Shown here in pieces: positions 56,728 to 64,000 of a stretch of DNA of 64,000 nt. The notes under the pieces are model-generated. The model was given only the letters and a program-made list of their open reading frames with translations, was not told the origin of the DNA and did no database searches. The number at the start of each line of letters is the position of its first letter. The stretch's first letter is position 1. Source of the stretch: an uncultured Collinsella sp. (GTDB taxonomy: Bacteria > Actinomycetota > Coriobacteriia > Coriobacteriales > Coriobacteriaceae); the NCBI GenBank assembly GCA_934654775.1, contig CAKUGR010000004.1:96213-160212 (forward strand). Direction: 5' to 3'. The translations under genes were made by a program, and so were the position numbers.

Positions 56728-57938
56728 TGGGCATCGCTGATCGCTTTAAGAATGGAATAACGCGTCGAGGTTTTGTGCTGGGTGGTGCTGCTACCGGTGC
56801 TGCTGCCGTACTGGTCGGATGCTCGAAAAAAACGGGCACGAGTGATGACGCCGCTGGCGAGCCGCAGGTTATCAAGGACGATTCGAAGATTGTCTCGATC
56901 ACTGATGAGTACGAAGCCGTCGACATCGATCTTGAGCCCGCGGCCTCGTGGACGCTGCCGCTGGGCACGCTGCTGTACTACTGCGATGGCGACTACGCTG
57001 CCGCGATGATGGCGCCTGCTTCTGCCCTGCATGCCAATACGCTTGGTGTGCTCAACCTGGGCGATGGCTCGCTTACCACACTTATCGAGGACCCCATCGA
57101 GGGTACCGGGTACGCGTTTTACGATGTCCGCGCCGGCGATGGCGTGTTCGCGTGGGTCGAGATGAACTTTGCCAATGCGTCTTGGAAACTCTATGCGCAA
57201 AACCTTGCAGGCTCCTCCCTTACCGGCAACGCTGTCGAGCTCGACCGCGGTGGCGAAAACTACGATCCGCCGCTCTTCACAGCGTATGGGTCGTCGGTCA
57301 TCTGGTATAAGATGCCTTCGTCCGGCGGCAGCAAGACGAGTAACGATTCGTACTGCTATCGCCAGTCGCCCAGCGAGTCCAAGCCTGAGACTATTTGGAA
57401 GTCGACGGGCCGCTTCGCATCCGCCCCGCGTGTGAGCGACGGCATCCTGACCATCTCGCCCCGCGTGCACAATGATGAGGGCGTCTATTACGGTATGACG
57501 GCGATCGACCTGACTGACGGCAACAACACGAAGCGGGCTCAGCTGGTGCTTCCTTCGTCGGTTTCGCCTTTCGAGGCCGTGTATATGGGCGACACCTTCG
57601 TGTTCTCCATTGAGGCGACGTATAGCGGTGTGGGTAGCCTGGGCAATATGGGCACCTATATCGGTAACGAGGGCGGACCGTACCTCTTCCTTTCGCGTGA
57701 GCCGCTCGCGTGCGCTGCGGGAAGGAAAAATAAATACCTGGTTAAAGTCCAGGCGTCGCATTTTTTGATTGACACTTCGGCTAAGACCTACGGCTCGCTT
57801 CTGTCGCCCGACCGAGCCCTGGAGTATGGCGATTATCCTGCTACGGCGGGAAAATCGAACTCGTTCTTAACGTACGCAACGGTGCGAAACAGTCAGGGAA
57901 TTCCCGAGACGGTTACCGCTCGCTTGTTCTCTCTTTAG
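56727..57938 (+). CDS. Tat-exported lipoprotein, unknown function
   Basis: A 403-residue protein. The N-terminus has the twin-arginine motif TRRGFV followed by a hydrophobic stretch and lipobox LVGC (about residues 30-33), so it is probably exported folded and lipid-anchored. The rest resembles a beta-propeller-like chain of repeats (for example TLGVLNLGDGSLTTLI, short loops rich in Gly/Asp), but no family is clear. The start is ATG 56727, sharing a base with the TSCPD stop, so the two genes are coupled. A two-component system follows. Confidence 0.75.
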   Translation: MGIADRFKNGITRRGFVLGGAATGAAAVLVGCSKKTGTSDDAAGEPQVIKDDSKIVSITDEYEAVDIDLEPAASWTLPLGTLLYYCDGDYAAAMMAPASALHANTLGVLNLGDGSLTTLIEDPIEGTGYAFYDVRAGDGVFAWVEMNFANASWKLYAQNLAGSSLTGNAVELDRGGENYDPPLFTAYGSSVIWYKMPSSGGSKTSNDSYCYRQSPSESKPETIWKSTGRFASAPRVSDGILTISPRVHNDEGVYYGMTAIDLTDGNNTKRAQLVLPSSVSPFEAVYMGDTFVFSIEATYSGVGSLGNMGTYIGNEGGPYLFLSREPLACAAGRKNKYLVKVQASHFLIDTSAKTYGSLLSPDRALEYGDYPATAGKSNSFLTYATVRNSQGIPETVTARLFSL

Positions 57939-58091
57939 TCTCCGAGGGGTTAAAAAGGCGTCGACAGGGGAATAAGCGCGTTGTGACTATGAGTACCGCC
58001 CGCCGAGCTATCGCACCCATGCGATACCCGGTGGGCTCAGGTGCGTTAAAATGAGCTTGTTCTTAGCTAATTGAGACAGGGGGGCCGTGTT

Positions 58092-58814
58092 ATGGCTTCA
58101 GATGCAAAAAAGATTCTGCTGGTCGAGGATGAGAAGGCAATCCGTGACGCTGTCGCTGCCTATCTCGAGCGCGAGGGCTATTGGGTTGTGGGCGTGGGCG
58201 ACGGCCAGTCCGCTATCGAGGAGTTCGAGAAGCATCAGTTCGACCTGGTCGTGCTCGACCTCATGCTCCCTAAGATTCCCGGCGAGCGCGTTTGCCGCAC
58301 CATTCGCGACACCTCGGATGTCCCCATCATTATGCTGACGGCCAAGGGCGAGATCGAGGACCGTATTATCGGCCTCGAGCTCGGTGCCGACGACTATCTG
58401 ATCAAGCCGTTCTCGCCGCGCGAGCTTGTCGCGCGCGTACGCGCCTTGTTCCGCCGTGCCCACCAGGCCGATGAGCCGGCCGTCGAGGTGCTCGACTTTG
58501 GCGATCTGGTCATTGACATCTCGGGCCACAAGATTTTGGTCGAGGGCAAGGAAGTCGACCTGACGGCTTCCGAGTTCAAGCTGCTCACCACGCTTGCCCG
58601 CCACCCCGGCCGCGTCTACAACCGCATGGAGCTGGTCGAGAAGGTGCTCGGCTACGACTTTGAGGGTTATGAGCGCACCATCGACAGCCACGTGAAGAAC
58701 CTTCGCGCCAAGCTGGGCGACGACCCCAAGAAGCCCAAGTGGCTCTACACCGTCCACGGTGTCGGCTACCGCTTCGAGGCTCCGACCAAGACCGATAAGT
58801 CGGACGAGAAATAA
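58092..58814 (+). CDS. OmpR/PhoB-family response regulator
   Basis: A 240-residue regulator. The receiver domain has the acidic pocket VEDE (about residues 11-14), the phosphorylation site VVLDLMLPK (Asp near residue 53), TAK and KPFSPREL. The C-terminal winged-helix DNA-binding domain ends GVGYRFE. The start is ATG 58092, after GGGGG at about seven bases; a longer frame from 58071 is less likely. It is followed after 12 bases by its sensor kinase. Target genes are unknown; a promoter is not obvious in the 130-base upstream gap. Confidence 0.93.
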   Translation: MASDAKKILLVEDEKAIRDAVAAYLEREGYWVVGVGDGQSAIEEFEKHQFDLVVLDLMLPKIPGERVCRTIRDTSDVPIIMLTAKGEIEDRIIGLELGADDYLIKPFSPRELVARVRALFRRAHQADEPAVEVLDFGDLVIDISGHKILVEGKEVDLTASEFKLLTTLARHPGRVYNRMELVEKVLGYDFEGYERTIDSHVKNLRAKLGDDPKKPKWLYTVHGVGYRFEAPTKTDKSDEK

Positions 58815-58826
58815 AGGAAATCACAT

Positions 58827-60392
58827 ATGACACCTGCGCGCTTTGAAATCGGGCAAAAGCATAAGCAGGAGAACGAGGCGGGTTCCAAGGCTAGTTGGAA
58901 CACGCCTCGTTCCGATTCACGGCCAACGATGAGCTATCCCTCGCGTATGGCCCTGGCTTTTGCCCTGACATCGCTCATGACGGTATTGGTGCTGGTGGGC
59001 GTAGTCTCCGTTGTATGGGGCACGGTTTTTACGGATTACACGCGCTCCAATATTGTCGAAATTGCCAATTCCGCTGCCGAAAAGCTTGCGACATCGTATG
59101 AGGAAAACGGCAATTGGACTGCGGGCGAGCTACGTACGGTCGCGACATCGAGTTTGGTGTCCGACGATCTGGGCATGCAGGTCGTCAACAAAAAGGGCGT
59201 TGTCGTCTATGACGACTCGTGGCCCTCGGCAAGCGCTACTGCCGATGTGCGCGAAAATCAGGCGACGACCGACGGTACGAGCGGAAAGAAGGCATCGCAC
59301 AGCCCTGTCTCGTCTGCTCCCACCGATTCCAATAGTGTTGCCAACGTTGAGATCGTGACGTCCTCCGGCGAGCACGTGGGTCAGGTCAAATTGTGGGCGA
59401 TTGGCTCCGATGCCCTGCTCACCAAGGCAGACTCAGCATTCAGGGAGAAGACCTTTAACGCCATGGCCCTTGCTGCGGTTGTGGCCGTCTGCATCTCGGT
59501 CGTTATCGGATCACTCGTGTCGCGCATGCTCACCAAGCCGATTCATCGTATTACCAGCACCGCCAAGCAGATCCGCGATGGAGACCTGTCCGCTCGTACA
59601 GGCTTGCGCGGCGATGATGAGATCGATCAGCTGGGAGAGACCTTCGACGAGATGGCCACCTCACTCGAAAAGGATATGAAGCACGAGAAGCGCCTGACCT
59701 CTGATGTTGCCCACGAGCTGCGCACGCCGCTCATGGCAATGCTTGCAACGGTCGAGGCTATGCAAGACGGTGTGTATCCCACCGACGACGAGCATCTGGA
59801 GACAGTCGCATCCGAGACGCGTCGTCTGGCCCGTCTGGTGCAGCAGATGCTCGACCTGTCGCGCATGGAAAACAGTACCGCGCCGCTCAACCTGGAGCCG
59901 GTGGATATGGTGCCGTTTGTGCGTTCGATTGTGAATGGCCAGGAGCGCCTGTTTGCCGACCGTGACCTGCGCTTGCGCTTTGCGGATGAGACGCAGGGCC
60001 ACGACGACGTTGTCGAGGCAGATCCCGACATGATCACGCAATGCGTCATCAACCTTTTGAGTAACGCCATGCGCTATACCCCCGAGGGGGGTTGGGTCGT
60101 GGTGTCGGTGCTCAGTGACCGCAAGCACGTCGATATCGCGGTTTCGGATACGGGCATCGGTATCGCCAAGGATGATTTGTCGCGCATCTTCGGTCGTTTT
60201 TGGCGTGCCGACGCCAGCCGCGCCCGCGAAGCTGGCGGCTTGGGCGTCGGCCTCGCCGTGACCAAGCAGATCGTCGAGCGCCATCATGGCTACATTTCCG
60301 TGGAGTCGGAGCTTGGAAAGGGTACGACTTTTACGATTCATCTGCCTCGCGAGCACACGGCGGACGCGGCATCTACTACAATGGAGCACTAG
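58827..60392 (+). CDS. Sensor histidine kinase
   Basis: A 521-residue kinase. Two membrane helices (near 40-68 and 205-230) bracket an extracellular sensor of about 135 residues with a Ser/Thr-rich stretch. Then come HAMP, a HisKA domain with the phospho-acceptor in VAHELRTPL (about His297), and a HATPase domain with N-box, DTGIGI, GLGVGLA and GKGTTF motifs. It pairs with the preceding regulator as a two-component system. AAAGGAA precedes ATG 58827. Confidence 0.93.
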   Translation: MTPARFEIGQKHKQENEAGSKASWNTPRSDSRPTMSYPSRMALAFALTSLMTVLVLVGVVSVVWGTVFTDYTRSNIVEIANSAAEKLATSYEENGNWTAGELRTVATSSLVSDDLGMQVVNKKGVVVYDDSWPSASATADVRENQATTDGTSGKKASHSPVSSAPTDSNSVANVEIVTSSGEHVGQVKLWAIGSDALLTKADSAFREKTFNAMALAAVVAVCISVVIGSLVSRMLTKPIHRITSTAKQIRDGDLSARTGLRGDDEIDQLGETFDEMATSLEKDMKHEKRLTSDVAHELRTPLMAMLATVEAMQDGVYPTDDEHLETVASETRRLARLVQQMLDLSRMENSTAPLNLEPVDMVPFVRSIVNGQERLFADRDLRLRFADETQGHDDVVEADPDMITQCVINLLSNAMRYTPEGGWVVVSVLSDRKHVDIAVSDTGIGIAKDDLSRIFGRFWRADASRAREAGGLGVGLAVTKQIVERHHGYISVESELGKGTTFTIHLPREHTADAASTTMEH

Positions 60393-60449
60393 CTTTTCGC
60401 TATTCGGTGAAGGAGGGGTTTCGTCCCTGCCGCTCCGAGTTTGCGAAAA

Positions 60450-60469
60450 CATGCGGGAAAGAACCCGCA
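60450..60469. other. Hairpin between kinase gene and purC
   Basis: ATGCGGG and CCCGCAT flank AAAGAA. It could end the kinase transcript weakly or form part of the purC leader; no long U-tract follows. Confidence 0.4.
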
Positions 60470-60501
60470 TTACTGTCGTATTTTGGTAAGGAGTGACTCA
60501 C

Positions 60502-61389
60502 GTGACAACGATGGAGCGTCGTCCGGATTCCCGTGGCAAGGTTCGTGATATCTATGATGCCGGTGAAAACCTGCTGATGGTCGCCACCGACCGCATTTCT
60601 GCGTTCGACTTCATTCTTCCCGACGAGATTCCGTTTAAGGGAGAGGTGCTCAACCGCATCTCGGCATTCTGGTTCGATAAGTTTGCCGACATCGTTCCCA
60701 ACCACCTCGTCTCCATCGACCCGGCGGATTTCCCCGAGGAGTTTGCCGAGTATCGTGACTACCTAGCAGGCCGCGCCATGCTGGTCAAGAAGGCCCAGAC
60801 GATTCCTATCGAGTGCATCGTCCGCGGCTATCTGACTGGTTCGGGCAAGAAGACCTATGACGAGAACGGTACCGTCTGCGGCATTCAGCTGCCCGAGGGT
60901 CTGACCGAGGCCTCCAAGCTTCCCGAGCCGCTGTTCACGCCGTCCACGAAGGCCGAGATCGGTGACCACGACGAGAACATCTCGTTCGAGCGTTGCTGCG
61001 AGATCGTGGGCGAGGACATCGCCACGCAGATTCGCGACCTGTCCCTCAAGATTTACAAGGCTGCCGCCGAGTACGCTGCGACCCGTGGCATCATCATCGC
61101 CGACACCAAGTTCGAGTTCGGTGTCATCGATGGCCAGGTCACGCTGATCGACGAGTGCCTCACGCCCGACTCCAGCCGTTTCTGGCCTGCCGCCAGCTAC
61201 GAGGAGGGCAAGATTCAGCCCAGCTACGACAAGCAATTCGTCCGCAATTGGCTCAAGGCCAACTGGGATATGACGGGGGAGACTCCGCACCTGCCCGCCG
61301 AGGTCATCGATGGCACGTCCGAGCGCTATCGCGAGGCCTTCCAGATCATCACGGGCTCCCAGTTCACAAGCATGAAGGAGAACGCATAA
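60502..61389 (+). CDS. purC: SAICAR synthetase
   Basis: PurC joins CAIR and aspartate in purine synthesis. The 295-residue protein begins with GKVRDIYD and TDRISAFDF, contains IPIECIVRGYLTGSG, and the C-terminal DECLTPDSSRFWP. It belongs to the larger eukaryote-like size class. I chose GTG 60502, eight bases after AAGGAG; GTG 60493 is too close to it. The next gene begins right at its stop codon. Confidence 0.95.
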   Translation: MTTMERRPDSRGKVRDIYDAGENLLMVATDRISAFDFILPDEIPFKGEVLNRISAFWFDKFADIVPNHLVSIDPADFPEEFAEYRDYLAGRAMLVKKAQTIPIECIVRGYLTGSGKKTYDENGTVCGIQLPEGLTEASKLPEPLFTPSTKAEIGDHDENISFERCCEIVGEDIATQIRDLSLKIYKAAAEYAATRGIIIADTKFEFGVIDGQVTLIDECLTPDSSRFWPAASYEEGKIQPSYDKQFVRNWLKANWDMTGETPHLPAEVIDGTSERYREAFQIITGSQFTSMKENA

Positions 61390-61965
61390 GTGAGTACCCG
61401 TAGCGCCACGAACAAGCGCACGCAATCCCACGAGGTTACCGGGGTTGCGCGCAAGTCCGCCGCATCCGCTAAGCCTGCGCGTCAGGCAGCGAGCTCTGTT
61501 CGCGTCGTGCCAGCTTCGTCTAAGGCCCGCCGCAAAGAGCTCGAGAAGGGTGAGAACCTGGAGGGCCTTTCCAAGGAGGAAAAGCGCGCCCGCAAGGCCA
61601 AGCAGCGCGCCAAGGAGGATCGCATCTACACGGTGTCGAATATCCTTCTTAAGCAGGATGAGGACTACACCAAGCGCCGCCGCATCTGGTGGATCGTGCT
61701 CGCCATCGGCATGGTGCTCATCGTGGCAATTTGGGCTTCGTTCTACTTCGTTCCCGGCGGCACGGTGTCCAGCCCCATTCAGATGGTCGGCATCGTTTTG
61801 TCCTACGCCATCATTCTGGGTGACTTTATCTACGACTTCGTGCGTATCCGTCCTCTGCGTAATATGTATCGCACGCAGGCCGAGGGTATGTCCGACAATA
61901 AGCTCAACGCCCTTATCGAGCGTTCGGCTGCCGAGGAGGACAAGAAGGACTCTAAGAAGAAGTAG
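61390..61965 (+). CDS. Two-helix membrane protein with basic N-terminus
   Basis: A 191-residue protein. Residues 1-95 are rich in Lys, Arg, Ala and Ser and probably disordered, with the stretch LSKEEKRARKAKQRAKE likely helical. Two membrane helices lie at about 98-120 and 130-150, and the end is charged (DKKDSKKK). The GTG at 61390 follows the purC stop directly, suggesting coupling. Not recognised; an actinobacterial envelope protein is possible. A clear terminator follows. Confidence 0.7.
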   Translation: MSTRSATNKRTQSHEVTGVARKSAASAKPARQAASSVRVVPASSKARRKELEKGENLEGLSKEEKRARKAKQRAKEDRIYTVSNILLKQDEDYTKRRRIWWIVLAIGMVLIVAIWASFYFVPGGTVSSPIQMVGIVLSYAIILGDFIYDFVRIRPLRNMYRTQAEGMSDNKLNALIERSAAEEDKKDSKKK

Positions 61966-61995
61966 CGTTTGTATTCATACTTATCGCTAAGATAT

Positions 61996-62026
61996 AAGGC
62001 GCGTCGTTTTAACGGCGCGCCTTTTT
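61996..62026 (+). terminator. Terminator of the purC transcript
   Basis: AAGGCGCGTCGTT pairs with AACGGCGCGCCTT (one mismatch), followed by TTT. Confidence 0.85.
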
Positions 62027-62054
62027 ACTGTTCTATAGATAGATGGAGTGGCAC

Positions 62055-63335
62055 ATGATTCGAGCTGCCCTGACGGTCGAAGAAGCTCTGGAGGGCATGA
62101 AGGCCCTGGAGCCCAAGATTAAAAACTATGCGCGCCTGGTTGTCCGCAAGGGCGTAAACGTCAAGCCCGGCCAGGAGGTTGTCGTTCAGTCCCCGGTCGA
62201 GTGCGCGCCGTTTGCCCGCGTGGTGGTCGCGGAGGCTTATGACGCCGGCGCTGGTCACGTGACGGTCATTTGGGCCGACGATGCCGTGACAAGGCTCACC
62301 TACGAGCATGTCGAGAAAAGCTATTTTGAGCAGACGCCCGAGTGGAAGCGCCTGCAGCTGGATTCCCTGGCCCAGGACGGCGCCTGCTTTATCTTTATCG
62401 AGGGTGCGGACCCCGCGGCTCTCAAGGGCATCGATCCTGCCAAGCCCGCCGCCGCATCCAAGGCGAGGAACACGCAGTGCAAGGTGTTCCGCCGCGGACT
62501 GGATTACAACATCAACCCGTGGTGCATCGCCGGTGCGCCGGTCGCAGCTTGGGCACGCGAAGTGTTCCCGGGCGACGCCGATGAGGTTGCAATCTATAAG
62601 CTGTGGAATGCGATTCTGCACACCGCTCGTGCCGATGGCCAGGACCCGGAGAGCGATTGGGAGCTCCATGACGCGGCGTTCGAAAAGAACCTGCGCTTCC
62701 TGAACGATAGCCGTTTTGACTGCCTGCGCTATACCGCTTCGAATGGAACCGATCTGACGATTGGCATGACGAAAGGTCACGAGTGGGCCGGCGGCAAGGG
62801 TAAGACGCCCGATGGACACCCCTTCTTCCCCAACATCCCCACCGAGGAGGTCTTCACCTCGCCTGATCGTATGCGTGCCGACGGTATCGTGTATTCGGCT
62901 ATGCCGCTCATTCACCACGGCAACAAGGTTGACGATTTTTGGATTAAGTTCGAGGCCGGCCGCGTAGTGGACTACGATGCCCGCGTGGGCAAGGCGACGC
63001 TTGCGAGCATCATTGACACCGACGAAGGTGCCGCTCGTCTGGGCGAGGTCGCACTCATCTCCAAGAACACGCCGATCCGCGAAAGTGGCGTTCTGTTCTA
63101 CGATACGCTCTATGACGAGAACGCTAGCTGCCATCTCGCGCTAGGTGTCGGTTTCCCCGAATGCATCGAGGGTGGGTATGACATGTCCAAGGAGGAGCTC
63201 CTGGAGCATGGCGTTAACGTCTCGAGCACGCACGTCGATTTTATGATCGGCACGGACGACATCGATATTACGGGCATTACGCCTGATGGACGTGAAGTTG
63301 TGATTTTCCAGAACGGCCAATGGAGTTGGGAATAG
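62055..63335 (+). CDS. M29-family (AmpS/PepS-type) aminopeptidase
   Basis: A 426-residue metallo-aminopeptidase of the M29/thermophilic-aminopeptidase family. Conserved pieces are NVKPGQEVVVQ near the start, the metal region with NIPTEEVFTSPD, IIDTDEGAARLGEVAL and the C-terminal HVDFMIG. Such enzymes remove N-terminal residues in the cytosol. The start is ATG 62055 with GGAG six bases upstream; ATG 62043 contains that ribosome site. It stands alone. The tRNA-Lys promoter overlaps its last codons. Confidence 0.9.
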   Translation: MIRAALTVEEALEGMKALEPKIKNYARLVVRKGVNVKPGQEVVVQSPVECAPFARVVVAEAYDAGAGHVTVIWADDAVTRLTYEHVEKSYFEQTPEWKRLQLDSLAQDGACFIFIEGADPAALKGIDPAKPAAASKARNTQCKVFRRGLDYNINPWCIAGAPVAAWAREVFPGDADEVAIYKLWNAILHTARADGQDPESDWELHDAAFEKNLRFLNDSRFDCLRYTASNGTDLTIGMTKGHEWAGGKGKTPDGHPFFPNIPTEEVFTSPDRMRADGIVYSAMPLIHHGNKVDDFWIKFEAGRVVDYDARVGKATLASIIDTDEGAARLGEVALISKNTPIRESGVLFYDTLYDENASCHLALGVGFPECIEGGYDMSKEELLEHGVNVSSTHVDFMIGTDDIDITGITPDGREVVIFQNGQWSWE

Positions 63336-63354
63336 TCCCAGACCGTGGTACAAT
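63326..63354 (+). promoter_or_regulatory. Promoter of tRNA-Lys
   Basis: TTGGGA (63326-63331), a 17-base spacer and TACAAT (63349-63354), nine bases before the tRNA. The -35 lies inside the end of the aminopeptidase gene. Confidence 0.65.
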
Positions 63355-63363
63355 GCCACCCGC

Positions 63364-63439
63364 GGGCCGTTAGCTCAGCTGGCAGAGCAGGGGACTTTTA
63401 ATCCCAAGGTCCAGGGTTCGAACCCCTGACGGCCCACCA
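63364..63439 (+). tRNA. tRNA-Lys (anticodon TTT)
   Basis: Acceptor GGGCCGT pairs with ACGGCCC, anticodon TTT in the loop CTTTTAA, T-loop TTCGAAC, encoded CCA (63437-63439). Its last 20 bases plus five more are repeated exactly at 63597-63621. Confidence 0.96.
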
Positions 63440-63451
63440 TAGAATAGAAAA

Positions 63452-63479
63452 GCGACTGGCGGATGCCGGCCGCTTTTTT
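63452..63479 (+). terminator. Terminator after tRNA-Lys
   Basis: GCGACTGGC pairs with GCCGGCCGC (with one A-C and one G-U), then TTTTTT. Confidence 0.75.
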
Positions 63480-63489
63480 GTTGCCGCGC

Positions 63490-63681
63490 CACGGGTTCGA
63501 ACCCGTCGGGGCGCGGAGCTGAGTAAACGCGTGAGCGTTTGCCAGCGCAGCGCGCAAGGCGCGAAAGCGCCGCAGCGGCCGCCTGCGGAGCAGGCTGAAC
63601 CCCTGACGGCCCACCATAGAAAAGAAAGCGATCGACTCCGGTTGGTCGCTTTTTTGTTACCGGTGCACGGGTTCGAACCCG
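63490..63681. repeat. tRNA-derived element C (behind tRNA-Lys)
   Basis: It opens with the palindromic T-arm-like CACGGGTTCGAACCCG (63490-63505), then the shared core CGTCGGGGCGCGG, an AAACGC/GCGTTT hairpin (63525-63540) and AGCGCAGCGCG. A 25-base exact copy of the tRNA 3' end and trailer follows (63597-63621), a second terminator (63627-63655), and a second CACGGGTTCGAACCCG (63666-63681). So the tRNA end, terminator and T-arm copy form a tandem repeat with a period of about 177 bases and the variable core between. Confidence 0.72.
63627..63655 (+). terminator. Second terminator within element C
   Basis: AGCGATCGAC pairs imperfectly with GTTGGTCGCT, followed by TTTTT. It mirrors the terminator after tRNA-Lys, one repeat period downstream. 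Confidence 0.7.
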
Positions 63682-63703
63682 AACTTCTCTATATATAAGA
63701 ACG

Positions 63704-63859
63704 CTTGGCGAACAAAACCTGCCTTTTACCGACGGGAAACAAATAGCTGATGCTTTTGGAGTAAAGTGGCGCTCCAGAGATGACCGATGCCTTAATACCT
63801 ATAAACCAGCTGGTCATCGCCAATATCAGAAGCTGCTGCTTCGAATACGGCCTCAGTGA
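63704..63859 (+). pseudogene. Decayed MerR-like DNA-binding fragment
   Basis: Fifty-one codons without a start or ribosome site, ending TGA at 63857. The frame reads FTDGKQIADAFGVKW, then TYKPAGHRQYQ, which resembles the MerR-type helix-turn-helix and its GHRRY wing motif. It is open upstream into the tRNA element with no usable start. It is probably the remnant of a regulator or of a mobile-element gene. Alternatives are chance resemblance or a frameshift across the element. Confidence 0.35.
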
Positions 63860-64000
63860 AGCAACTGAGGGTTCTATTCATTTGTGAACAAAATATGGAG
63901 TGCGCGATTCCCGCCCCCGGGGGCCCTCCGGTCTGGCAATATATCTCCTTGCCGCGCGGCCCGGTGCAACCGGATGAGCCGCAAGGCGTGCACCTTGAGA
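63860..64000. other. Window end, no gene seen
   Basis: A short inverted repeat CTCAGT...ACTGAG lies near 63853-63870. The last 100 bases are GC-rich with no ribosome site or start that I can support. Confidence 0.5.

Noticed and set aside
60393-60501. Purine riboswitch before purC
   Set aside because: A single hairpin is present but no conserved purine-aptamer core was recognised.

Overview
The window looks like the replication-origin region of a Gram-positive, GC-rich gut actinobacterium of the class Coriobacteriia, most likely Collinsella. I infer this from gene order, codon bias, the many GTG/TTG starts and sortase-type surface anchoring; no database search was possible. Protein-coding genes left of about 26.1 kb run mostly on the minus strand and those right of about 26.4 kb mostly on the plus strand, as expected for two forks leaving an origin between gyrA/gyrB/recF/dnaN/dnaA and rpmH/rnpA/yidD/yidC/jag/rsmG/parA/parB.

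Layout. 0-8 kb (minus): a partial ABC exporter, a Nudix hydrolase, purD, purA, dnaB and the rpsF-ssb-rpsR-rplI unit. 8.4-8.9 kb: two tRNA-Ser genes followed by a tRNA-derived repeat element. 8.9-14.4 kb: a UPF0126/TRIC membrane protein, an exported bactofilin-like protein, typA, two unknown small proteins and a bifunctional-nuclease-family protein. 14.5-15.1 kb: a tRNA-Ile/tRNA-Ala/tRNA-Ile cluster and a giant inverted repeat. 15.1-26.1 kb: gyrA, gyrB, a DciA-like gene, recF, dnaN, dnaA, and directly upstream of dnaA a GHKL-ATPase/low-complexity/winged-helix protein. DnaA-box-like repeats lie in both the dnaA-dnaN gap and the region upstream of the GHKL gene, so the origin appears bipartite. 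26.4-31.5 kb: rpmH to parB, with three perfect parS sites. 31.6-42.2 kb: rlmN, ddl, a DinG-like exonuclease-helicase, a WYL-regulator pair, a large degenerate M28-like membrane protein and a small membrane protein. 42.2-45.7 kb: a large thioester/Cna-B/LPXTG adhesin. 46-51.6 kb: a probable sugar-acid catabolic operon (UxaA-type dehydratase, lone EIIC, amidohydrolase, DapA-type aldolase) divergent from an IclR regulator, with a 30-bp operator-like palindrome in the gap. 51.7-52.1 kb: tRNA-Gly with a second tRNA-derived element. 52.2-63.3 kb: purB, a binding-protein/GGDEF pair, a TSCPD protein, a Tat lipoprotein, a two-component system, purC, a membrane protein and an M29 aminopeptidase. 63.36 kb to the end: tRNA-Lys, a third tRNA-derived element and a decayed MerR-like fragment.

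The best candidates for something undescribed are (1) the GHKL-ATPase/PQY-rich/winged-helix protein encoded between an array of DnaA-box-like sites and dnaA; (2) a family of short elements just downstream of three tRNA genes, two of which carry a long inverted copy of their own tRNA's T-arm and all three a direct copy of the tRNA 3' end; and (3) an M28-like peptidase fold split by about 650 residues of low complexity. Purine genes (purD, purA, purB, purC) are scattered around the origin rather than forming one operon.
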